The notes beneath the pieces are model-generated. The model worked only from the letters and a program-made list of their open reading frames with translations. It did no database searches and was not told the DNA's origin. Shown piece by piece: positions 7,068 to 15,941 of a stretch of DNA of 64,000 nt (the first letter of the stretch is position 1; each line of letters starts with the position of its first letter). The stretch spans positions 310,001-374,000 of the forward strand of contig JAHBSK010000003.1 in assembly GCA_019639175.1 (NCBI GenBank), given 5' to 3'. The translations under genes were made by a program, and so were the position numbers. This stretch comes from Acidobacteriota bacterium (lineage in GTDB: Bacteria > Acidobacteriota > Blastocatellia > Pyrinomonadales > Pyrinomonadaceae).

Positions 7068-8933
7068 TCAGCGCTCGATCAGTATATCAAACGCCTGCAA
7101 TTTATTTCCGTCCGTTGAATAGAGCAGGTTTTCCACTTCGTCAGTAAAAAACCGTTCGTCCGGATCGGACGCCAAAATATAGCGCGCGTCGCGGCCCGTG
7201 TGGATGTTCACACCAACGAGGCCCTTGCGGTCAAAAGGTTTCGCGAGATCGGTGTAGAAATACATATGGCTGCCGCGAAGCTCGGCGACGCGTTTGCGGC
7301 GAAGCAGATAATTTGAAAGCCTTTCCGCGTAACGCGCCGGATCGAGCCGGTCAGCTATGCTTTCGCGAACTTCGCCCGCCGACGGCGTAACGCGGCCCGC
7401 AACGCTCGACCGAAAGCCCGACGGCGTCAGAACCTGAAATCCCGAAAGCCGCCTCGCCGCATCAGGCAAACCGCCCAGCGAACCAAACGAATATATCTGC
7501 CGCATACCGAAATTGCGTGCCGAATTTGCCGCCAGCGTCGTCAGGTCAAACGAACCGAACCGCGTTCCTATGCCCGACCAGCGAAACGAATTTGCCGACG
7601 AAAGAAACCCGATGCCGCCGCGTGCTATGCCGAAAGCAGATGTCGCCACGCCGCCGTAACGAAAATAGAGAGCCGAGGCACGCAGGGCGATGCCGCCGAT
7701 GATGCGAAGCAGGCCGCGGGCCGGAGCCTTGTGCCTGACGCGCCACGCTTCACGCTTGCCGGAAAACGCCGCAAGCTCATCCTTGCCGCCGATAACGGGC
7801 TGGTTCATCTCATTTATCAGAATGAAAGCGGCGTCATCTACCTTGTGACTGAATTTGTCTGAACGTTTTCCGGTGCGGGCATTTACGAAGATCACGTCGT
7901 CCTTATCGGCCATCACTATCGTTTCCGCATCGCGAAAAACAATGTTCGTCAGCCCTTTGTCCGCGCCCTTGTATCGCCACAGCGTCTTGCCCGTCCGCGT
8001 GCCTATCGCCGAAACTCCGTACGGGCCTTTGGCGACCGATTTGCCGTCACGCAGCCGCGTAAAACGGCCGCCCGTTCGGACATAAAGCACTTCACCAATG
8101 AGGATCATCTCGGCGCAGTTGCCGAGGTCGCCCGATCTCCACACGACATTGCCCGAACGGCGGTCAACCGCGCGGATGCGGCCGCGGCCGGAAACATAAA
8201 TGCGGCTTTCATCTCCGGTCGGGTCTGCCTCGGTCAACGCCAAACCGCTTTCATTTACCTTAAATCTTTCGCGTTCGATCTCCTTTCCGGTGCGGGCGTC
8301 GTGAATGGTCACGCCTTCGTAAAACAAATAAAGCCTGTCGTCTATCAGCAGCGGCGCGCGGTAATTGTCCAGCGTAAAATCTATCTCGCCCAGGCCTTCG
8401 CCAAACCGCGACGGCATCATGTCAACGTCGCTCCGCAGCGTCTTTTTCCAAAGCTCTTCGCCGTCTGACATCCTCAGCATGTGCGTCACGGGTTCGCGTT
8501 TCATCTCGGCGCCGTATTTGCCGCGCGTATTCTTTACCATAACGGCCGCCAGCAGGTCGTTTGCCGGATCGGCCGCAAGCTGCAGCACATCGCCCTTAAA
8601 TTTTTCGCTTTGCCAGATGGTGCGGCCCGAAAGCAGATCGACCGCCTCAAGCCGCGACTTGCTGCCCAGATCGCGCGAGATCAATATAACGTCCGTGCCG
8701 GGAACAGGTGTGATCGCCGTTTCGTGAATGCGCCCCGTTTCGCGCCGCCAGATGCGTTCGCCGGTCTGGCCGTCAACCGCATAAAGGCTCTTCTCCGTCC
8801 CTGCCAGAACAATGCCGAAATCGGTCGTCTGGTAGAACGCGATCCGCGAATCAAGCCGCTGCTCCCAAGTGGTTTGCCCAAAACCCGCCGCGAAAAATAA
8901 ATGCAGAAAAACAAAAAAGGCCAAATACCGCAT
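7068..8933 (-). CDS. Exported PQQ-type beta-propeller protein
   Basis: 621 residues from the ATG at 8933 (MRYLAFFVFLHLFFAAGFGQ, a clear signal peptide). The frame stays open for another 110 codons upstream only because it runs through a 7-bp iterated repeat, so those codons are rejected. Multiple propeller blades are visible as 'LYAVDGQTGERIWR', 'AVDRRSGNVVWRSG' and 'AIGTRTGKTLWRYKG', the W-repeat of PQQ/quinoprotein-like domains. No quinoprotein catalytic residues could be assigned, so it may be a binding or assembly protein (BamB-like fold) rather than an enzyme. The C-terminal half is less regular. Confidence 0.75.
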   Translation of the reverse strand: MRYLAFFVFLHLFFAAGFGQTTWEQRLDSRIAFYQTTDFGIVLAGTEKSLYAVDGQTGERIWRRETGRIHETAITPVPGTDVILISRDLGSKSRLEAVDLLSGRTIWQSEKFKGDVLQLAADPANDLLAAVMVKNTRGKYGAEMKREPVTHMLRMSDGEELWKKTLRSDVDMMPSRFGEGLGEIDFTLDNYRAPLLIDDRLYLFYEGVTIHDARTGKEIERERFKVNESGLALTEADPTGDESRIYVSGRGRIRAVDRRSGNVVWRSGDLGNCAEMILIGEVLYVRTGGRFTRLRDGKSVAKGPYGVSAIGTRTGKTLWRYKGADKGLTNIVFRDAETIVMADKDDVIFVNARTGKRSDKFSHKVDDAAFILINEMNQPVIGGKDELAAFSGKREAWRVRHKAPARGLLRIIGGIALRASALYFRYGGVATSAFGIARGGIGFLSSANSFRWSGIGTRFGSFDLTTLAANSARNFGMRQIYSFGSLGGLPDAARRLSGFQVLTPSGFRSSVAGRVTPSAGEVRESIADRLDPARYAERLSNYLLRRKRVAELRGSHMYFYTDLAKPFDRKGLVGVNIHTGRDARYILASDPDERFFTDEVENLLYSTDGNKLQAFDILIER

Positions 8934-8980
8934 AGCGACATTGTAGCCCGTTTTACAGAAAAGACTAAGGAAAATTGGAG

Positions 8981-9141
8981 TGTCCTTTGTCCTTTGTCCT
9001 TTGGTCTTTGTCCTTTGGTCTTTGTCCTTTGGTCTTTGGTCTTTGGTCATTGGTCTTTGGTCTTTGGTCTTTGGTCTTTGGACTTTGGACTTTGGACTTT
9101 GGATCTTTGATCTTTGGTTTTTGGTTTTTGGTCTTGGGTCC
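8981..9141. repeat. Heptanucleotide iterated array (about 23 units)
   Basis: Strict 7-bp periodicity. Units are tgtcctt and tggtctt, then tggactt, then ttggttt. Seven is not a multiple of three, yet the unit contains no stop in any of the six frames. It occupies the gap between the anti-sigma gene and the propeller gene, together with the oppositely oriented array at 9190-9266. Confidence 0.9.
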
Positions 9142-9189
9142 TCAAATCTAAAGGCAGAATCCAGAAAAGTGTTGTTGGCTACTGTCCTG

Positions 9190-9266
9190 CTCCAGACTCC
9201 AGACTCAAGACTCAAGACTAATAACGAATGACTAAGGACAAATGACAAAGGACCAAAGCCCAAAGA
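9190..9266. repeat. Second heptanucleotide array, inverted relative to 8981-9141
   Basis: Eleven 7-bp units: ctccaga twice, ctcaaga twice, ctaataa, cgaatga, ctaagga, caaatga, caaagga, ccaaagc, ccaaaga. The later units are complementary to units of the first array (tttggtcctttgtcatttg read on the minus strand), so the two arrays can pair as one very long hairpin. The array ends one base before the anti-sigma stop codon. Confidence 0.85.
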
Positions 9267-10388
9267 TCAATCTATCCGATACGCCTTTTCTTTCCAGACC
9301 ACAACGACGGTTCCGGTCAGTTTGTCGGTTATCGAGCGGAGTCCGCTGTCGAGTTTGCGGTAGGCATCGGTGCGGCGGCGGACGTTGGTCGTTTCCCCGC
9401 CCTTGTAGGCGGTGTCGTACCAAACGGCGTCACGCTGTTCAAACGTCTTGCCGTCCACGGTTCGTCGTGTGGCAGAACCTGTTGCCCCAAGTTTTCCCGG
9501 AGCCTGTTTCGGAGCGGCCGCGTCGCCGGTCGAACGGTTATCGCGTTGGAGGCCGCGATCAGGCCCGGCCGGAGTTTTGGCCGTTTCGCCGGCTATCGGC
9601 GTAGAACGTCTTTGTCTGCCATCCAGATCCGCTCTTTGTTTTTCTGCGTCATCTGCCGGAACGTTTTCTTCTGCCCTTGGCAAAGGAGCCGCTGCAGCCG
9701 GTGGTGGCGGCGGGGGCATGGCACGTTCCATGATCGCGCTGTTTTCCTGACTAACTTCATGCCTTTCAGCCGTAGAAGCGGCATTTGACGAAGCCGTTGG
9801 AGAAGCAGGCGTCGCATAAGGCATCGGAATATTTCCGGCGGAATCTGTCGCGTTTGCCGCGTTTGCCGTCGTATTCGCCGCGTAAGGCATTTCATCCGAC
9901 ATAGTTGAAGGTTCCGACGCCATCGGGCCGCGAGCGGCGGCGGTGTTTGCCGCATCTTCGCCTTTTATCGACGCGACCGTATCGCTCTGCATATTTTGCA
10001 AAACGGTAAATCCGATCAGGCCGCCAAAAACGAGCAGCAATCCGCCCATCATGTACGCGAGATTTGGTGCAAGGAACAGGCGGCGATACCATGGCATTGC
10101 CGCATCCGCGGCAACAGGCGTCGTTACGGCGGCGGCAACGGGCATTTCCGCTGCCGTTTCCGCATTCAAAGCGATGATGCCGGACAGCGTTGACCGGCAA
10201 TCATCACAATCCGCCAGATGCTTCATATAGAAAAGACGGGTATTTGCCGGCAATGCGTTTTCGGCAAATCCGGCAAGAGCGTCGGCGTCGAGATGATCGC
10301 CCGTGAGCGACCGTTCCGCCGTGGTTATCGTTCTTAAACCCCGGTCTCTAAGCAGAGCATCTATTTCCTTGTCGTAACCCGTTTCCAT
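9267..10388 (-). CDS. Membrane anti-sigma factor with zf-HC2-type zinc finger
   Basis: 373 residues. An N-terminal anti-sigma zinc-finger-like motif, with His and two Cys in MKHLADCDDC (residues about 54-63), precedes one transmembrane helix (about 110-132, AYMMGGLLLVFGGLIGF). A long low-complexity Ala/Pro-rich linker follows (PPPPPPAAAAPLPRAEE), then a conserved C-terminal block (AVWYDTAYKGG, TVVVVWKEKAYRID) that would be outside the cytoplasm. It lies 35 bp downstream of the ECF sigma gene on the same strand, the usual arrangement in which the anti-sigma factor holds its sigma at the membrane until a signal arrives. Confidence 0.75.
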   Translation of the reverse strand: METGYDKEIDALLRDRGLRTITTAERSLTGDHLDADALAGFAENALPANTRLFYMKHLADCDDCRSTLSGIIALNAETAAEMPVAAAVTTPVAADAAMPWYRRLFLAPNLAYMMGGLLLVFGGLIGFTVLQNMQSDTVASIKGEDAANTAAARGPMASEPSTMSDEMPYAANTTANAANATDSAGNIPMPYATPASPTASSNAASTAERHEVSQENSAIMERAMPPPPPPAAAAPLPRAEENVPADDAEKQRADLDGRQRRSTPIAGETAKTPAGPDRGLQRDNRSTGDAAAPKQAPGKLGATGSATRRTVDGKTFEQRDAVWYDTAYKGGETTNVRRRTDAYRKLDSGLRSITDKLTGTVVVVWKEKAYRID

Positions 10389-10423
10389 CGTTTTTCCTAT
10401 GGACGAAAAAGCTGATCGTCCAA

Positions 10424-11389
10424 CTAGAGAACGCCTGTCCTCCAGATTTCTTGCACGACGGTGAAAATTAAGATCACCGCCAGCATTTTTTCAAAGCTGA
10501 TGCCCAGGTTTTCCGCCGTTTCGGTCAGGTGGCGGCGGACTTCCGTGTCCGTCCAGCCGTGTTCGCGTTTCAGCTCTTTTTCGACCGATTTGCGGATGTC
10601 GCCCTGAAGCCGTGCCAGGCGGCGGCTGGCTGTTGCCTCGTGATAGCCAAATGTCGCGGCGATGTCCTTGAGCTTTAGATCCTCAAAATAATAGAGTTTC
10701 AGGATCAGGCGGTCTTCGTCCTCAAGGCCTTCGATGGCCGACGCCAACGCTTTTGCAACGTCGGCGCGCGAACGTTTTTCGGTCAAAAGGTCTTCGGGAT
10801 TTTCGGCGCTGTGAACGACGCGTTCATTGCCCGTGTGGTTTGACGATTCCTCGGCAAGGTTCTCAAAATCTCGGTCTTCTTCTATCTGAACAAATTTTGA
10901 CTGTTTGCGAAATTCATCTATCGCAAGCTGTGAAACGACCGCGCGAAGCCAGCCTGCCAGCGAACCGCGGCCCGAATAATACGCCAGCTTGCTCTTTTTA
11001 TTGCCGTCGGCGTCAAGCCGCAGGCCGTAAAGCTCCGCCCAGATCGAACCGGCAAGGTCTTCGGCATCTTCGGCGTTTGCGGCCATCTTTCTCGCCGCCG
11101 ATTTAACCGTTGCGTCAAAATTGGTGACAAGGTCTTCCCACGCAAGCTCGTTGCCGCGTTCGCAGGCGATGATGAGGCACAGGTCGTCCGAACGTATCTC
11201 GTCCAAAAATTCCCGCACCGCATTGCGGTCGGCGTCCGGAGCGTCCTTAAAAAGATATTTCGCCAAACCCGCCTCGATACGCGGCCTGACCTCGGCAGAC
11301 GACAGACCTCTGGCATCATCCGCACGCGCAAGCACGCGGACAACACCTTCTTCGATGACCTCTCCGAATTTTTCTGGCACAATGCTCAT
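10424..11389 (-). CDS. ECF-type sigma-70 family RNA polymerase sigma factor
   Basis: 321 residues, longer than typical ECF sigmas (about 180-200). Region 2 lies around residues 85-165 (EDLAGSIWAELYGLR, GSLAGWLRAVVSQLAIDEFRK). Region 4 lies around 215-280 (LEDEDRLILKLYYFEDLKLK, ATFGYHEATASRRLARLQ), with a normal helix-turn-helix. An N-terminal extension of about 75 residues and a C-terminal hydrophobic tail (FEKMLAVILIFTVVQEIW) are extra. The partner anti-sigma gene follows. Target promoters cannot be predicted from the window. Confidence 0.9.
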   Translation of the reverse strand: MSIVPEKFGEVIEEGVVRVLARADDARGLSSAEVRPRIEAGLAKYLFKDAPDADRNAVREFLDEIRSDDLCLIIACERGNELAWEDLVTNFDATVKSAARKMAANAEDAEDLAGSIWAELYGLRLDADGNKKSKLAYYSGRGSLAGWLRAVVSQLAIDEFRKQSKFVQIEEDRDFENLAEESSNHTGNERVVHSAENPEDLLTEKRSRADVAKALASAIEGLEDEDRLILKLYYFEDLKLKDIAATFGYHEATASRRLARLQGDIRKSVEKELKREHGWTDTEVRRHLTETAENLGISFEKMLAVILIFTVVQEIWRTGVL

Positions 11390-11466
11390 GAACAGAACGA
11401 AAAGAAGTTTACCATTTATTCGATGAAAGCAGGAACTTCCACGGTTGTTCGGTGTCTAATAATTCA

Positions 11467-12471
11467 ATGACATATAAATATGCCCCAATTTGTTCGCTCG
11501 TGATCCTTTGTTTCTCTATTCTCTTTTTAATGACACCCGTTTGCGGACAAAATGAGGAAACTGTCCCCGGCTCGATAAAAGTTGACCGTTGTCACGACTG
11601 CGAAGACCTCATTATTAAATTGCCGGATGTTTCATATCCTGCGTATGTAGGTTATGGCCCGCACACTTTTGAAGGCGAAGTTGGTGTTCAGATAGTTATT
11701 GATGAAAATGGCGATATAAAATCTGCAAAAGGGATAAGCGGCCATCGGTATTTCCGTCCGATGCTGGAAAAAGCATCTCTTGCCGCAAAGTTCAAACGGA
11801 CAATAGTTGACGGCAAACCCGTAAAAAAGACTGCTGTTATCTTTTACAAGATCACTCCGCCCAAGAAAGAGACAGAGCTAGTAGAAAGAACACCCAAACA
11901 CCTCGGCATCATCAATGGCAGGGCGACCAGCCTCCCGAAACCCGCATATACACGCGACATGGAAAATTTGTGTGCAAACGGAAAAGTTGAGATCGAGGTC
12001 CTGATAAATGAAAAGGGGAATGTGCTTGATGCAAAAGCAATTTCGGGCGACGAACTTCTTCACGAAACTTCCTTAGCAGCGGCGAAGAAAGCAAAGTTTC
12101 GTCCATATATCGGCCCCGAGTCGAAGGGGCTTGTGGTTTTTAACTTTCCCTCGAAGCTACAATGCATAGATGGCGGTGTTTTAAATGGCAGATGGAGAGA
12201 CAATCCAAAATTTGAGATTCCTCCTCATGCGGAAATTGAAGAGGAACTGGATATCGATATCCGAATGACGGTCGAACTCGTGACCGGACGCGTCACCGCC
12301 GCAAAAGCAATTAGCGGTCCCCTCACAGTCAGAACCGCACTTGAAAAAACCGCGATGCAGGTCAAATTTTCATCGTTTTATCATGGTGCCTCGCTGCACG
12401 TAAAAGGCATACTAAAGTTAAAGATCAAGCCGGACGGGTCTGTGGTGATTTTACAACGAGGCCCTAATTGA
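11467..12471 (+). CDS. Exported protein with repeated TonB C-terminal domains
   Basis: 334 residues from ATG 11467 (an in-frame GTG at 11452 is possible). A signal peptide (YAPICSLVILCFSILFL, cleavage near VCGQ) is followed by three related TonB-C-like units, marked by 'GEVGVQIVIDENGDIKSAKGISGH', 'GKVEIEVLINEKGNVLDAKAISGD' (shown in part) and 'MTVELVTGRVTAAKAISG'. A true TonB would carry an N-terminal membrane anchor and a Pro-rich linker, both absent, so an energy-transducing role is unlikely. It is divergent from the sigma gene and visibly lower in G+C than its neighbours. Confidence 0.7.
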   Translation: MTYKYAPICSLVILCFSILFLMTPVCGQNEETVPGSIKVDRCHDCEDLIIKLPDVSYPAYVGYGPHTFEGEVGVQIVIDENGDIKSAKGISGHRYFRPMLEKASLAAKFKRTIVDGKPVKKTAVIFYKITPPKKETELVERTPKHLGIINGRATSLPKPAYTRDMENLCANGKVEIEVLINEKGNVLDAKAISGDELLHETSLAAAKKAKFRPYIGPESKGLVVFNFPSKLQCIDGGVLNGRWRDNPKFEIPPHAEIEEELDIDIRMTVELVTGRVTAAKAISGPLTVRTALEKTAMQVKFSSFYHGASLHVKGILKLKIKPDGSVVILQRGPN

Positions 12472-12594
12472 TGGCAGCAATGATATTCCGCCTTTTTTTT
12501 GAATTAGCATTTTCTGGCCGCAATAGATCAAGAGCAATTTGAAAACCGGCTGACAGAGTTCTCCAAAAATCCGTCAATTATAAATGTTGATTAA

Positions 12595-12689
12595 GTCTGC
12601 GGAGCAGACGATATATTGGCAGCTACAGGTGCAGCAGAGCGGAACCTGTAGTCAGGTCAACCCAACTCCGCTAAGCCTGTGAAACAGGC
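12595..12689. repeat. Palindrome cluster with two 6-bp/3-nt hairpins
   Basis: GTCTGC-GGA-GCAGAC (12595-12609) and GCCTGT-GAA-ACAGGC (12675-12689) bracket a third stem, ctacaggt (12623-12630) with acctgtag (12644-12651). The two outer hairpins share geometry but not sequence. The surrounding 12472-12739 gap otherwise shows no gene. Confidence 0.65.
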
Positions 12690-12739
12690 GGAATATTTTT
12701 CTACAAGAAATCGCTGCTAGATGATAAAATAACTTTGTT

Positions 12740-12991
12740 ATGGAAGTCACGGTTTCTATCCCTGATAAGTTTATTCCCGTTTCCGGATTCGGCGGCGACA
12801 TTTCGCGTCAGATGCTTGAGGCTTATGCGATAGAAAGTTATCGACAGGAAAAAATGAGCCTGGGACAACTCGCCGAACTTCTTGATCTTTCCATTGACGA
12901 AGCAAACGCTTTCCTCAAGGAGCGCAATATCCCGCTGAACTACGGCCTTGATGACCTCAACGAAGATATTCGGGCGGTTCAATCCTTTTGA
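12740..12991 (+). CDS. UPF0175 family antitoxin-like protein
   Basis: 83 residues. The core 'YAIESYRQEKMSLGQLAELL' followed by LSIDEANAFLKERNIPLNYG is the UPF0175 helix-turn-helix signature. Members are usually encoded beside a PIN-domain (DUF3368-type) toxin. No such gene follows: the next about 100 bp after the stop hold only a 34-codon open frame (MKLLILFNLVGS...) without a PIN motif, then an opposing gene. It may be an orphan antitoxin left after toxin loss, or a stand-alone regulator. Confidence 0.75.
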   Translation: MEVTVSIPDKFIPVSGFGGDISRQMLEAYAIESYRQEKMSLGQLAELLDLSIDEANAFLKERNIPLNYGLDDLNEDIRAVQSF

Positions 12992-13187
12992 ACAGAAGAA
13001 AAACCGATGAAATTATTGATCTTATTTAATCTTGTTGGATCTATGGTAGTTAAGGGCGATTATAGAGGAAACTTTTTAAGCAGGGAAAGAAGAAGTTTAT
13101 ATCCAAAGTAATTCTCATCCACATCGACGTCACCATGAATCGGCCTAACTACTATAGGCATTGGTTTATCACAATATTAGACGTATT

Positions 13188-13700
13188 TTAAGAGCCGTTA
13201 TCCTTTTCATAGTCGATATAAAACATTCTAACCCTCCTCGGAGCATCCTCATCATCCAACAAGGATTGCCTGTAGCCAATATCAATTATTGCATGTTCAT
13301 ATTCTTCTTTTGACCATGCCGTACTGTTCGTTACTATCATCACCGAAGGAGGGCCTTTCACTAATTTGCCTTTGGATTTTATTAGATCAAGTTTGGTCAA
13401 AAGATATTGGTATTCTGTTAAAGATAAATAATCGAACCCTTTCATATCCTCCCATTCCGGTCTGATGTCTGAGTAATACTCTTTCGATTTAACCGATAAT
13501 CTTTTTAAGTTATTGTCTGCATTGAGAATTACTTGCAAAACATAAAACTCGCCTACCTCAAACAAGTGAGATTCGTCATCACTAGCTTTTCCGAATAATT
13601 CAGCGCACTTATCAAGTACACTTTCTTTTTCGGTTTTTTGACCAAATAAAGGAACAATTAAAAAGGCGATCAATAAAAATGATAACAAAGGTTTTTTCAT
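13188..13700 (-). CDS. Exported protein of unknown function
   Basis: 170 residues. It starts with a signal peptide (MKKPLLSFLLIAFLIVPLFGQ). The mature region is acidic and mixed helical/strand (YLSLTEYQYLLTKLDLIKSK, VMIVTNSTAWSKEEYEHAI) and ends YIDYEKDNGS. I recognise no family. Base composition is A+T-rich, as in neighbouring genes at 11.5-13.7 kb. Confidence 0.6.
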   Translation of the reverse strand: MKKPLLSFLLIAFLIVPLFGQKTEKESVLDKCAELFGKASDDESHLFEVGEFYVLQVILNADNNLKRLSVKSKEYYSDIRPEWEDMKGFDYLSLTEYQYLLTKLDLIKSKGKLVKGPPSVMIVTNSTAWSKEEYEHAIIDIGYRQSLLDDEDAPRRVRMFYIDYEKDNGS

Positions 13701-13789
13701 AGCTGACTCAAAACATATTTTTGATGGATGACGGACTTACTAATGTCACATAAGATGTATGAATTAAACTTCTTGTTGCTTTGCCCGGA

Positions 13790-14869
13790 TTATTTCAGAT
13801 ACTTGTATAAAAACCGGATTATCTTGTAGCCGTCCAGCCAGACCCACGGTTTTTCGCCGAGGGTGTAGTGGCCGCAGGGGATGGCGGCTTTGCTGTGCGG
13901 GATGTTTCGGCGGCTGAGTTCCTTCATTACATCGAGCGACAGGCCGACGGGAAAGCTCAGGTCATAGAGCGTGTAGATGTAACGCTGCGGACGTTCGGGC
14001 AAAGCGGCCAGCTTGTCCATATATGCCATCGGCGAGGCAGGCAGCCAGTATTGCCGAAGCTCGTCAAGCGTGATGTTGTCGCCAAAGCCTTCGCGAACGT
14101 GATATGTCGAAAGCCCTTCCCAGACCACGTCCGCCATGTAACCCGAAACGTGATTGAAAACAGCCGCGTCGATCTTCCTGTCGTGAACGAACGAAAGGAA
14201 CGCAACGCACGAGCCGATGCTTGTGCCGACTATTCCGACCTTTTCATAACCCTGCTGACGCAGCCACAATGCGGCGGCTCGCGTATCCAAAACGGCCTGA
14301 CGGACGGATTGCAGCGTGCGGCCGATGTTCGGCGAAACCAGATGATCGGCGCGTTCCAGTTCGGGCGGCATCCGCTCTTCGTGATACGGCATGGTCAGCC
14401 GCAGTGCCGACAGCCCGACCTTGTTGAGAAACCGGCAGAGGTCAAAATACGTTCCCGCCTTTGCGTTCCAGTGCGGCAAAACGATGACCGCCGCCTTTTT
14501 GTTCTCATGCGGAAAATACGTCGCATGAGCGGTGTTGTTTTCCGCCGAGATGGTCTCAAGCGAGCTTTGCCAGGTCAGCACGGGAATCTCCGTCTGCTCG
14601 ACGGGCTTCTTCAGTTCTTCCGCGCTCAATGAAGCCGCCGAAGGGTAAAGCCTTGTTTCCAAAGTGAAATCAGGCTCTGTTTTCAGGGCAAAATACTCGT
14701 CGCTGTTTGCGGCCACATTTGCGGCATTTTCTTTGAGCAGCACGCGCGGATCGCCGCCGTTCGGGTTTGCGATAACGTGTTCCGCTCCCCAATCAAATTG
14801 CTGCACCGTGCGATTGTCGTTCAGCATCGCAAAGTACCGCTCGCGGCTGTGCATATAGCGTTTGAGCAT
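13790..14869 (-). CDS. Alpha/beta hydrolase (ABHD18-like)
   Basis: 359 residues without a signal peptide. The nucleophile elbow is GTSIGS (near residue 217), and the probable catalytic His is in CGHYTLGEKPW near the C-terminus. An HWN...GTYF segment (VIVLPHWNAKAGTYFDLCRF) matches the oxyanion-hole region of the superfamily. The block FNHVSGYMADVVWEGLST recalls ABHD18-type proteins, whose substrates are not known. Cytoplasmic esterase or lipase activity is plausible but unproven. Confidence 0.75.
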   Translation of the reverse strand: MLKRYMHSRERYFAMLNDNRTVQQFDWGAEHVIANPNGGDPRVLLKENAANVAANSDEYFALKTEPDFTLETRLYPSAASLSAEELKKPVEQTEIPVLTWQSSLETISAENNTAHATYFPHENKKAAVIVLPHWNAKAGTYFDLCRFLNKVGLSALRLTMPYHEERMPPELERADHLVSPNIGRTLQSVRQAVLDTRAAALWLRQQGYEKVGIVGTSIGSCVAFLSFVHDRKIDAAVFNHVSGYMADVVWEGLSTYHVREGFGDNITLDELRQYWLPASPMAYMDKLAALPERPQRYIYTLYDLSFPVGLSLDVMKELSRRNIPHSKAAIPCGHYTLGEKPWVWLDGYKIIRFLYKYLK

Positions 14870-14963
14870 AAACTAAAAGTTTAGACACGCCGGCGAACGA
14901 AGTAAAGACAACCGTTCTGGGGTGGCCGAACATTATATTGATATACTCTTTTCGGGAGACCTT

Positions 14964-15830
14964 ATGAATATAGAAAAATTCAGGATAAAAGAGGGGTCAA
15001 AATTGAACCTCAAAAAACACGACCCGGATCTCACGGCAAATTATACTGACAAGAAAGAGGCTGTTGCCGACCTGAAGGATAATATCGACAAACTTGCCGA
15101 GCTTCAGGACATGCTCTATGCACAGGATGTCTATTCGCTGCTGATCGTCTTTCAGGCGATGGACGCTGCCGGCAAGGACGGCGCGATAAAGCACGTGATG
15201 AGCGGCGTCAATCCGCAGGGCGTGTCTGTGGCGTCATTCAAGGCCCCGTCAGCCGAAGAGCTCGATCACGATTTTCTCTGGCGTCACCAAAAAGCATTGC
15301 CCGAACGCGGAAAGATCGGCATCTTTAACCGCTCTCATTACGAAGAGGTTCTGGTCGTTCGCGTGCATCCTGACATATTGCAGGCACAGCAGCTTCCGCC
15401 CGAGGTAAAGAACGATCCAAAGATATGGAAAAAACGCTTTGACCACATTCGCGACTGGGAACAGCACCTGTTCGAGAACGGCATTCACATCCTGAAATTC
15501 TTTCTCAACGTTTCAAAAAAAGAGCAAAAAGAGCGGTTTCTTGCCCGCATTGACGAACCTGAAAAGAACTGGAAATTTTCGGCAAGCGATGTAAAGGAAC
15601 GCGGCCACTGGGACGATTATATGAAGGCATATGAGGACGCCATCTCTGCCACATCGACCGAGAACGCGCCGTGGTACGTCATTCCCGCTGACAAGAAATG
15701 GTTCACGCGGCTGGCCGTGTCCGAGATCATCGTCAAAAAACTCGAATCAATGGATCTGCATTATCCGAAAGTTCCCGATGAAACCTTGGCCCGGCTTGAA
15801 GACGCTCGGCGGCTGCTTGAATCAGAGTAG
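14964..15830 (+). CDS. Polyphosphate kinase 2 family protein
   Basis: 288 residues from ATG 14964, preceded by GGGAG at 14954-14958. An upstream in-frame ATG at 14922 lacks a ribosome site. The Walker A region FQAMDAAGKDGAIKH (residues about 62-76) and lid and substrate residues such as NRSHYEEVLVVRVHP and ERGHWDDYMKAYEDAI are characteristic of PPK2. These enzymes move phosphate between polyphosphate and nucleotides. Length and motifs fit a single-domain class I-III enzyme, but class cannot be decided by eye. It is convergent with the subtilase gene. Confidence 0.92.
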   Translation: MNIEKFRIKEGSKLNLKKHDPDLTANYTDKKEAVADLKDNIDKLAELQDMLYAQDVYSLLIVFQAMDAAGKDGAIKHVMSGVNPQGVSVASFKAPSAEELDHDFLWRHQKALPERGKIGIFNRSHYEEVLVVRVHPDILQAQQLPPEVKNDPKIWKKRFDHIRDWEQHLFENGIHILKFFLNVSKKEQKERFLARIDEPEKNWKFSASDVKERGHWDDYMKAYEDAISATSTENAPWYVIPADKKWFTRLAVSEIIVKKLESMDLHYPKVPDETLARLEDARRLLESE

Positions 15831-15872
15831 CCCGGGCTTCTGTATGGAATCGTCCTACTCATAAAAATATTC

Positions 15873-15925
15873 GGAAAACAGAAGCTTCGCCCGCTCAGGC
15901 CCGGCGGTACCGGCCTCTGTTTTCC
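15873..15925. terminator. Hairpin between convergent PPK2 and subtilase genes
   Basis: GGAAAACAGA (15873-15882) pairs with TCTGTTTTCC (15916-15925), with further G/C pairing inside. On the minus strand the distal arm does not run into a long T tract, so termination is likely but not canonical. Confidence 0.5.
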
Positions 15926-15941
15926 TCCCCCAAGTCCGACT

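Noticed and set aside
8934..9263. 110 extra codons at the N-terminus of the PQQ-propeller frame (KTKDQRP-type repeats)
   Set aside because: They are a read-through of the stop-free heptanucleotide array. A normal signal peptide starts at 8933.
11467..12471. Functional TonB energy transducer
   Set aside because: It has a cleavable signal peptide and three TonB-C-like units, but no membrane anchor, no Pro-rich spacer and no ExbB/ExbD genes nearby.
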